This document shows positions 10,691 to 16,079 of a stretch of DNA of 26,238 nt, piece by piece. The notes beneath the pieces are model-generated. The model did no database searches and was not told the DNA's origin. It saw only the letters and a list, made by a program, of their open reading frames with translations. This DNA is from CAUTNH01 sp963543845 (GTDB taxonomy: Bacteria; Bacillota_I; Bacilli_A; Acholeplasmatales; Acholeplasmataceae), in assembly GCA_963543845.1 (NCBI GenBank), contig CAUUCL010000014.1, forward strand, positions 1 to 26,238, given 5' to 3'. The stretch's first letter is position 1; each line of letters starts with the position of its first letter. The position numbers and the translations under genes are program-made.

Positions 10691-10720
10691 GGTGTCAATT
10701 AGTGCCAAATGATGCCAAAA
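10691..10720 (+). repeat. Three 10-bp direct repeats, probable operator of the first AlbA_2 regulator
   Basis: Three abutting 10-base units read GGTGTCAATT, AGTGCCAAAT and GATGCCAAAA. They share the core TGYCAA at an exact 10-base spacing, so each core faces the same side of the helix. The array ends 3 bases before a TATAAT box and lies where RNA polymerase would contact the -35 region. I infer an operator bound by a multimeric regulator, most simply the product of the gene it precedes. Confidence 0.6.
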
Positions 10721-10723
10721 TTT

Positions 10724-10739
10724 TATAATGTGCTATAAT
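10724..10739 (+). promoter_or_regulatory. Promoter of the first AlbA_2 regulator (two -10 boxes)
   Basis: Two perfect TATAAT hexamers lie at 10724-10729 and 10734-10739. The second is preceded by TGC and so forms an extended -10 element. No good -35 hexamer is present at 16-18 bases from either; that position is occupied by the direct repeats. The start codon follows at 10761, giving a leader of about 15-25 bases. Confidence 0.7.
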
Positions 10740-10760
10740 ATTTGTGAAAGGATAGGTTTT

Positions 10761-12095
10761 ATGAATTTAGGGATTGAAAGCGAAACATTAGAATTTAAAA
10801 AATCAACATCAGAGTTAAAAAAAGCAATGGACGATATTTCGGCTATGCTTAATAAGCACTGTGAGGGTGTTTTATATTTTGGTGTAAATCCTAATGGCAG
10901 TTTATGTGGGCAACAAATAAGTGCTTCGACATTAGATGATATTGCAAGAGTTATCAAAAGTGCAATTAAACCCATGATTTATCCTATTATTACAAAATTA
11001 AATCTTGATGGAAAGGATATAATAAAGGTTGAAGTATCAGGCACTGAAATACCTTATTCATCTTATGGTAAATATTTTAAGAGAATATTTGACAGATCAG
11101 AAGATATAACACCGCACGAGCTAAAGCAAATGATGTTAAGTAGCGACTTTACGTCAATATGGGAAAATAATAAGACTATTTATAAAAACGATATTGTTGA
11201 TAAAAAAGCTTTGCTTAATTTTTATAATAAATCAGTTTCTTGCGGAAGATTAGAACCACTAGAGATATATAATCACAACGATTTATTAGCTATATTAGGA
11301 TTGTCTGATAATGATTATTTAAATAATGCTGGATATTTTTTATTTTCATCTAATAAACCAACAGTTTTAAAAATGGCGGTTTTTGTTTCAGATTTAATGA
11401 TTGAACTATCAGATATAAATAGAGTAGAAGGAAATATTTACAATTTAATAGATGTTGGAATATCTTATATAAAAGAACACATTAACTGGAGAGTTGAGTT
11501 TGATGAGAATTCAACTAGCAGAATTGAAATACCGGAAATTCCGATTGCTGCGATAAGAGAAATTATTGTTAATGCCTTTGCACATGCAAATTATCGTGGT
11601 GAGACTGAACATGAAATAACAATAACACCATCTTTTATTGAAATATATAATCCAGGTGAATTTCCAATAAATTATAAACCGGAAGATTTTGTTCAAAAAA
11701 GAATAGGATCTATTGCTAGAAATAAAAAAATACTAAGCGTCTTGTACAAATCTAAAAATGTAGAAATGCAAGGAATGGGGCTTAGAAAAGTTATTGAACT
11801 TTTAAATAAAAATAACCTTAGCTACGAGTATTTTATCAATGAATATGGTTTTAGATTTAGATTTTATCGCAAGGGAAAGACAGATGTTAATAACAAAGAT
11901 ATTAGTTTTTCAGATGACGAAAATACAATAAAGAAAATCCTAAAAGAAAATCCGAAATCAACTAAAAAAGATTTGTCAGTTAAAAGTAATATTAGCAATA
12001 GAACTGTCCAAAGGATATTAAATAGATTAAAAGATTCTAAACAAATCGATAGAATCGGAAATAATAGAAAAGGACGTTGGATTGTATTAGTTTAA
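10761..12095 (+). CDS. AlbA_2 (Schlafen-type) domain, GHKL-like ATP-binding transcriptional regulator
   Basis: I choose the ATG at 10761 (444 residues), which has an AAAGGAT ribosome site at 10747-10753. The in-frame upstream start at 10728 overlaps the -10 boxes and has no such site. Residues of about 1-130 form an AlbA_2 domain (ETLEFKKS near the start, GVLYFGVNPNG, then IYPIITK). A GHKL ATPase-like HATPase_c_4 domain follows, with an N-box 'REIIVNAFAHANY' and a glycine motif 'MQGMGLRKV'. A C-terminal winged helix at about 390-444 includes 'SNRTVQRILNRLKD' as its recognition region. Family members are usually annotated as ATP-binding regulators of unknown ligand. It is a paralog of the convergent gene at 12187-13515. 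Phased repeats upstream suggest autoregulation. Confidence 0.9.
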   Translation: MNLGIESETLEFKKSTSELKKAMDDISAMLNKHCEGVLYFGVNPNGSLCGQQISASTLDDIARVIKSAIKPMIYPIITKLNLDGKDIIKVEVSGTEIPYSSYGKYFKRIFDRSEDITPHELKQMMLSSDFTSIWENNKTIYKNDIVDKKALLNFYNKSVSCGRLEPLEIYNHNDLLAILGLSDNDYLNNAGYFLFSSNKPTVLKMAVFVSDLMIELSDINRVEGNIYNLIDVGISYIKEHINWRVEFDENSTSRIEIPEIPIAAIREIIVNAFAHANYRGETEHEITITPSFIEIYNPGEFPINYKPEDFVQKRIGSIARNKKILSVLYKSKNVEMQGMGLRKVIELLNKNNLSYEYFINEYGFRFRFYRKGKTDVNNKDISFSDDENTIKKILKENPKSTKKDLSVKSNISNRTVQRILNRLKDSKQIDRIGNNRKGRWIVLV

Positions 12096-12128
12096 AGTTT
12101 ACTATTAAATTTATCTTTGAAATAATCA

Positions 12129-12163
12129 AAAAGAGAATTTGGCAGCACGCTAAATTCTCTTTT
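12129..12163. terminator. Bidirectional terminator between the convergent AlbA_2 genes
   Basis: A 14-bp stem (left arm 12130-12143, right arm 12149-12162, one G-T pair) closes a 5-base loop AGCAC. It has a run of A on the left and a T-rich tract on the right, so it can terminate transcription from both sides. It sits between the stop codons of the two convergent genes. Confidence 0.9.
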
Positions 12164-12186
12164 CCTTTATTAAGAAGTTGTTAAAA

Positions 12187-13515
12187 TTAACTATTTATAA
12201 TTTTCCAATATCCATTTTTCCTTGAGCCGATTTTTTCTATCTTATTTTTACCTACTAATTCCTCTATATATTTAAAAGTGCTTCTTTCTTTTAAATTTAT
12301 TATATTAGATGCGGATTTTAAATTATCTAAAATATTATTATTATTTTTCATATATTCGAGTATTTCTAAGGCTTTTTTAGATAATACGGTATCTTTTAAA
12401 TTATCAGAGTTTCTTAAAAATCTAAATAAAAATCCATTAGGAAATTTGCGGAAATCCCATTTTACATTTTCTTTTTTACAGCAAATATCCATTCTTTTAA
12501 AACCTCTACCTAGTGTTTCAATATCAAATGCTTTATATAAAATATTTTGGATAATTTTATGGTTTGTTCTTGATGGTAAAAAATCATTTATATAGTCAAT
12601 TGGAGTGTATTCACCAAAGGTGCCAGGATTATATATTTCAATATAGTTAGGATCAAATGTTATTTGGTAATCGGTATCACCGTAAAAATCTGAATGAATC
12701 AAAGAGTTAATTAGTATTTCTCTAATTGCGATAATTGGTATTTCGGGTATTTCTAGTCTTTTCATATTATCTATTTCAACCTTCCATTTCATCTTTTGAT
12801 TTATGAAGTTTGAAATATTTATTATTTGATTAAATATATTACCCTCAAATCTTTTTAAATCAATAGGGTTTATTCTTTCTGTGGTTGGATATTCTACTGC
12901 CTTAAAAACAAGAGGAGTATCTTTTCCAAAAAGATAATACCCTGCATTAGTTAATTTTCCATTAACAAAAAGTCCTAGCTGAGTTAGTAATTCCTCAGAT
13001 GTATGGTCATATTTATTTATTCTGCCAATTGCGACAGCCTGTCTGTAGAAAGCATCAAGAGTGTTTTTATCAACAAAATCCATACCATAGTTAGTTAATT
13101 CTCTTTCCCATGAGTAGTTATACTCGTGACCATCTTTAATTATCTCTCTTAAAACAAGGGGATCAATTGCAAGGGTTTGCTGCTCAACTCTTATATAAAA
13201 TGAGCCTTTATACGAGTATGGTTTATTGTTTCCTTTAAAAGAAATTTTTATTACAGTTTTATCGTCTATAATTATTGTTTCAATAGTAGGATAAATATTT
13301 GGTCTAATGCAATCTTTTATTTTAGATGCAAGGTTAGACAAGGTATCTTTTCCAATTATCTGACCTATAATATCTCCATTATCTTTTACGCCAAAATAGA
13401 TTACTCCGCTTCCAGATTTATTTAAAATTCCTACAATAACCTTACACGCTTTATCGAACTCTGATGTTGATTCTTTAAATTCAGTCGTTTCGTTTTCTCT
13501 TCCGAGATTTGCCAT
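12187..13515 (-). CDS. AlbA_2 (Schlafen-type) domain, GHKL-like ATP-binding transcriptional regulator
   Basis: I choose the ATG at 13515 (442 residues, starting MANLGREN), preceded by an AAGAAGGTGA ribosome site. An in-frame extension to 13587 would start inside the tandem repeats and upstream of the -10 box, so it is not translated. Residues of about 1-130 are an AlbA_2 domain (ETTEFKEST, GVIYFGVKDNG, IYPTIETI). A HATPase_c_4 domain follows, with N-box 'REILINSLIHSDF' and a degenerate glycine motif 'LGRGFKRM'. The C-terminus is winged-helix-like and ends 'KNGYWKII', matching 'KGRWIVL' in the paralog at 10761. Nearly equal length and identical domain order support duplication or two acquisitions from one family. 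Autorepression through the five repeats is inferred. Confidence 0.9.
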   Translation of the reverse strand: MANLGRENETTEFKESTSEFDKACKVIVGILNKSGSGVIYFGVKDNGDIIGQIIGKDTLSNLASKIKDCIRPNIYPTIETIIIDDKTVIKISFKGNNKPYSYKGSFYIRVEQQTLAIDPLVLREIIKDGHEYNYSWERELTNYGMDFVDKNTLDAFYRQAVAIGRINKYDHTSEELLTQLGLFVNGKLTNAGYYLFGKDTPLVFKAVEYPTTERINPIDLKRFEGNIFNQIINISNFINQKMKWKVEIDNMKRLEIPEIPIIAIREILINSLIHSDFYGDTDYQITFDPNYIEIYNPGTFGEYTPIDYINDFLPSRTNHKIIQNILYKAFDIETLGRGFKRMDICCKKENVKWDFRKFPNGFLFRFLRNSDNLKDTVLSKKALEILEYMKNNNNILDNLKSASNIINLKERSTFKYIEELVGKNKIEKIGSRKNGYWKIINS

Positions 13516-13536
13516 TAGTTCACCTTCTTTGTAGCA

Positions 13537-13565
13537 ATTATACAAAAAATGCAAGATAAATGCAA
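13537..13565 (-). promoter_or_regulatory. Promoter of the minus-strand AlbA_2 regulator, -35 inside the repeat array
   Basis: On the minus strand a perfect TATAAT (13542-13537) lies exactly 17 bases from TTGCAT (13565-13560). This hexamer falls within the second unit of the 11-bp repeat array. The start codon is 21 bases beyond the -10 box. A protein bound to the repeats would cover the -35 element. Confidence 0.75.
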
Positions 13566-13601
13566 GATAAATGCAAGATAAATGCAAGATAAATGCAAGA
13601 T
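13547..13601. repeat. Five perfect 11-bp tandem repeats, probable operator
   Basis: Five identical, abutting copies of AAATGCAAGAT (ATCTTGCATTT toward the gene) make up 55 bases. The 11-base period is about one helical turn, so every unit faces the same way. The array starts 4 bases upstream of the -10 box and includes the -35 hexamer of the AlbA_2 gene. It is too short and too closely spaced for a CRISPR. Confidence 0.85.
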
Positions 13602-13677
13602 ATTATATTTCTGACCAAAAAAATATCACAAAATATCTTAAATATTAGAAAAACTATTAAAAATGTTATATTTTTTA

Positions 13678-13705
13678 TTGGAAAACCATCATTTTATGTT
13701 AAAAT
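13678..13705 (+). promoter_or_regulatory. Promoter of the DUF4143 ATPase gene
   Basis: TTGGAA at 13678-13683 and TAAAAT at 13700-13705 are separated by 16 bases. TGT just before the -10 makes it an extended -10. The GTG start follows at 13730. The promoter is divergent from that of the AlbA_2 gene, with about 75 AT-rich bases between it and the 11-bp array. Confidence 0.6.
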
Positions 13706-13729
13706 ATTTATTAGAAAAGCGGTGATATT

Positions 13730-15046
13730 GTGTTTAAGAGAAAAATAGAAAATAAATTATATAGCTATTATGAGAATAAAAACGAGAATATTCTTATCAT
13801 AAAAGGAGCAAGGCAAATTGGTAAAAGTTTTATTATAAGAAACACAGCCGAGAAATATTTTAAAAATTATATTGAGATAGATTTAAAATCTGATTATGAA
13901 AACAAGATGCTATTTAAAAATATAAAATCAGCCAATGATTTTTATATTTTGATAAGTTCTATTTATGGTGATAAGTTAAACACTATTGATGATACTATTA
14001 TTTTTTTGGATGAAATTCAATACTACCCACATTTAATAACACTTTTAAAAGACTTAAGAAAAGAAAATAAATTTAGATATATTGCGAGTGGTTCGCTTTT
14101 AGGAATTACATTAAAGCATATATTTATTCCGATGGGATCAATTGATGAAGTAGAAATGTTTCCGCTTGATTTTGAAGAATTTTTATGGGCTAATAATGTA
14201 GGTGATGATGTTATTGAATATTTACGCAATTCATTTTTAAAATTAACACCTTTAAATGAATCTATTCATGAGAGGATAATGTCTCTTTTTAAGGACTATC
14301 TTATCTCTGGCGGCCTTCCTGATTCTATAAAAGAGTATGTTTTAAATAAAAATGTATTTAAAACAAGACAAGTTCAAGAGCAAATATTTAGATACTACCG
14401 TGATGATTGCGCAAGATATGCAATCCAAAATAAACTAAAAATAATGAATATATATGATAGTTTAATTTCTAACATGGAAAATAAAGTTAAAAGAGTTAAT
14501 TTTAAAAAAATAGAAAATAAAGAAAATTCTAATTTTAGAAAATATCAAGACGAATTTGATTATTTAATTGCATCAGGAATATCTAATTCTGTATTGGCAA
14601 TATCTAATCCTAAGTTCCCTTTATCTGAGTCAAGTGCTAAAAATCTTGTAAAACTTTACTACAATGATGTTGGAATATTATCTAATCTTCTTTTTAAAAA
14701 TAATATTGAGGCAATACTATATAAGGATAAATCTATTAACCTAGGCTCAGTTTATGAGACTGCTTGTGCTATGGAACTTATAGCACATGGTCATAAACTA
14801 TTTTATTTTGACTCTAAAAAAGTTGGTGAGGTTGATTTTTTAATCAATGATTATAATAGTCTTTCTGTAATTCCGATTGAGATAAAATCAGGAAATGATC
14901 AAAATAATTTCAGAGCTCTTCCTAAACTTATAAATCCAGATGGAGGATATAAACTATCAAAGGGATATTTATTCGGGAATAAAAATATAATTATGAAAGA
15001 GAATAATCTAGTAACCCTTCCAGTTTACATGATAATGTTTTTATAA
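13730..15046 (+). CDS. AAA ATPase with DUF4143-type C-terminus
   Basis: This 438-residue protein has a GTG start with a GGTGA-type ribosome site 6 bases upstream. Residues 26-33 are the Walker A motif GARQIGKS. Walker B is at about 89-95 (TIIFLDEIQ), followed by a sensor-like 'RYIASGSLLG' near 116. The C-terminal half matches the DUF4143 pattern and carries PD-(D/E)XK-like residues in 'GEVDFLI' and 'IPIEIKSG' near residues 365-385. Proteins of this AAA_14/DUF4143 family are widespread in prokaryotes, often in variable regions, and their role is not settled. It has its own promoter and a terminator directly after the stop, so it is probably monocistronic. Confidence 0.9.
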   Translation: MFKRKIENKLYSYYENKNENILIIKGARQIGKSFIIRNTAEKYFKNYIEIDLKSDYENKMLFKNIKSANDFYILISSIYGDKLNTIDDTIIFLDEIQYYPHLITLLKDLRKENKFRYIASGSLLGITLKHIFIPMGSIDEVEMFPLDFEEFLWANNVGDDVIEYLRNSFLKLTPLNESIHERIMSLFKDYLISGGLPDSIKEYVLNKNVFKTRQVQEQIFRYYRDDCARYAIQNKLKIMNIYDSLISNMENKVKRVNFKKIENKENSNFRKYQDEFDYLIASGISNSVLAISNPKFPLSESSAKNLVKLYYNDVGILSNLLFKNNIEAILYKDKSINLGSVYETACAMELIAHGHKLFYFDSKKVGEVDFLINDYNSLSVIPIEIKSGNDQNNFRALPKLINPDGGYKLSKGYLFGNKNIIMKENNLVTLPVYMIMFL

Positions 15047-15050
15047 AAAA

Positions 15051-15093
15051 AAGGGGCTGTAAGAAACGCTTATATTGTTTCTTACAGCCCTTT
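15051..15093. terminator. Bidirectional terminator between the ATPase gene and the Arg-Pro-Gly tRNAs
   Basis: A perfect 14-bp stem (GGGCTGTAAGAAAC at 15054-15067, its complement at 15077-15090) closes a 9-base loop. An A-run lies on the left and TTT on the right. It starts 4 bases after the ATPase stop. On the minus strand the A-run becomes a long T tract, so it should also end the tRNA operon. Confidence 0.9.
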
Positions 15094-15104
15094 ATAAATT
15101 TTAT

Positions 15105-15178
15105 TGGAGCAGGTGATGGGAATCGAACCCACATAGTCAGCTTGGAAGGCTGAAGTTTTACCACTAAACTACACCTGC
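15105..15178 (-). tRNA. tRNA-Gly (anticodon TCC)
   Basis: The acceptor GCAGGTG pairs with CACCTGC, the T loop contains GTTCGATTC, and the anticodon loop CTTCCAA gives TCC. The discriminator T is followed by an encoded CCA end. It is last of three tRNA genes transcribed together on the minus strand. Confidence 0.97.
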
Positions 15179-15183
15179 ATAAA

Positions 15184-15260
15184 TGGTCGGGAAGACAGGA
15201 TTTGAACCTGCGACCCCCTGGTCCCAAACCAGGTGCTCTACCAAGCTAAGCCACTTCCCG
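15184..15260 (-). tRNA. tRNA-Pro (anticodon TGG)
   Basis: The acceptor CGGGAAG pairs with CTTCCCG, the anticodon loop TTTGGGA gives TGG, and the T loop contains GTTCAAATC. CCA is encoded. It is 5 bases from the Gly gene and 6 from the Arg gene. Confidence 0.97.
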
Positions 15261-15266
15261 AAACTG

Positions 15267-15340
15267 CGTACCCAGAAGGACTTGAACCCTCAACCTTTTG
15301 ATCCGTAGTCAAACGCTCTATCCAATTGAACTATGGGTAC
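15267..15340 (-). tRNA. tRNA-Arg (anticodon ACG)
   Basis: The acceptor GTACCCA pairs with TGGGTAC, and the anticodon loop CTACGGA gives ACG, normally deaminated to ICG. The discriminator G is followed by CA and not CCA, so the tail must be completed by the CCA-adding enzyme. It is the first gene of the triplet. Confidence 0.96.
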
Positions 15341-15368
15341 AAATGCTATCGTGCGATACCGTTTATAA

Positions 15369-15396
15369 ATTATAACACATTTTTTGAAAATGCAAA
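15369..15396 (-). promoter_or_regulatory. Promoter of the Arg-Pro-Gly tRNA operon
   Basis: On the minus strand TATAAT (15374-15369) is preceded by TGT, an extended -10. It lies 16 bases from TTTGCA (15396-15391). The tRNA-Arg 5' end lies 28 bases beyond the -10 box. Confidence 0.7.
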
Positions 15397-15441
15397 GAAA
15401 TATTACAATTTTAATTATACATAATTTATAATAATAAACTG

Positions 15442-15450
15442 TGATATAAT
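15442..15450 (+). promoter_or_regulatory. Extended -10 promoter of the 169-residue protein gene
   Basis: TGATATAAT is a perfect extended -10 element on the plus strand, divergent from the tRNA promoter. No good -35 hexamer is visible. The ATG at 15485 gives a leader of about 28 bases. Confidence 0.65.
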
Positions 15451-15484
15451 TAACTAGTAATTATTATATCAAGTGGTGGATAAG

Positions 15485-15994
15485 ATGAATCTATTTTATG
15501 TTTTAGCAAAAAAACTTAATAATGAAAAGCTAATTAAAGCAGATGAGGAAACATTAGTTTTTTTAATGCAAATTTTTTATATTATTAAATTAAAGTCTGA
15601 AAAGGATCTTATATCGGTTCAAGAGTTTAAAAATGACCAAAATTTAAAATATAGCGAGATTATTAAAAATAAGCAGATTCATGATGAGATTTTAACAAAG
15701 TTTAAAAAAAGCATAGATAGTCTTTTTTACTGGGATAAACTGCTTGATAAAATAAAGAATAATCAATTTACATCTGATGATGTTATTTTTACAGTTAATG
15801 AGCTAAAAGAAAGCCTTTGTGCTGGATATACTCCTGATGAGGCTAATGAGTTTTTACAAGAATTTGAGCAGATTATTTTAGATAATAAATTATCTCCTAA
15901 CTTTAAAAATGATGAGGTATTAAAAATAGTAATTGATTCTGTAGATAAAATTGAAATATCTGATGTTGTTGATAAAAATAAAACTATAAATTAG
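15485..15994 (+). CDS. Unrecognised soluble helical protein, 169 residues
   Basis: I favour the ATG at 15485 because GGTGG at 15475-15479 then acts as its ribosome site. Starting at the GTG at 15473 would use that site as coding sequence. The protein has no signal peptide or membrane segment and reads as mainly alpha-helical, charged and cytoplasmic. I recognise no domain. A recognisable segment is 'LKESLCAGYTPDEANEFL' near residue 113, containing the only Cys. It has its own promoter and terminator, so it is a single-gene unit between the tRNA operon and the ABC operon. Confidence 0.8.
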   Translation: MNLFYVLAKKLNNEKLIKADEETLVFLMQIFYIIKLKSEKDLISVQEFKNDQNLKYSEIIKNKQIHDEILTKFKKSIDSLFYWDKLLDKIKNNQFTSDDVIFTVNELKESLCAGYTPDEANEFLQEFEQIILDNKLSPNFKNDEVLKIVIDSVDKIEISDVVDKNKTIN

Positions 15995-16013
15995 TCTATA
16001 TGACTTATTTTAT

Positions 16014-16041
16014 GGCCGATGCTAGCCGCATTGGCTTTTTT
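16014..16041 (+). terminator. Rho-independent terminator after the 169-residue protein gene
   Basis: A 9-bp stem (GGCCGATGC with GCATTGGCT, two G-T pairs) closes loop TAGCC and runs into six T residues. It separates this gene from the ABC operon promoter 24 bases further on. Confidence 0.88.
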
Positions 16042-16064
16042 ATAATTTAAATTTTGGTAAATTG

Positions 16065-16073
16065 TGGTATAAT
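16065..16073 (+). promoter_or_regulatory. Extended -10 promoter of the ABC operon
   Basis: TGGTATAAT is a perfect extended -10 element. Only six bases lie between it and the ATG at 16080, so the usual start point of transcription coincides with that ATG. No clear -35 hexamer is seen. Confidence 0.65.
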
Positions 16074-16079
16074 AATTGC

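Noticed and set aside
10670..10698. Minus-strand promoter using TTGACA at 10698-10693
   Set aside because: No acceptable -10 lies at 16-18 bases and it would transcribe into the terminator; the hexamer is explained as one unit of the direct repeats.
12278..12595. 105-residue plus-strand frame inside the AlbA_2 gene
   Set aside because: It is antisense to a well-supported gene, has no ribosome site or promoter, and its composition reflects the opposite strand.
13516..13587. N-terminal extension of the minus-strand AlbA_2 protein
   Set aside because: It would start inside the tandem repeats, upstream of the -10 box, without a ribosome site; the ATG at 13515 has a strong one.
13547..13601. Possible CRISPR array
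   Set aside because: The 11-base units abut with no spacers and there are no cas genes; the position on a promoter fits an operator.
14991..15227. Open frame across the Gly and Pro tRNA genes on the minus strand
   Set aside because: It is translated tRNA sequence and terminator, a common spurious prediction.
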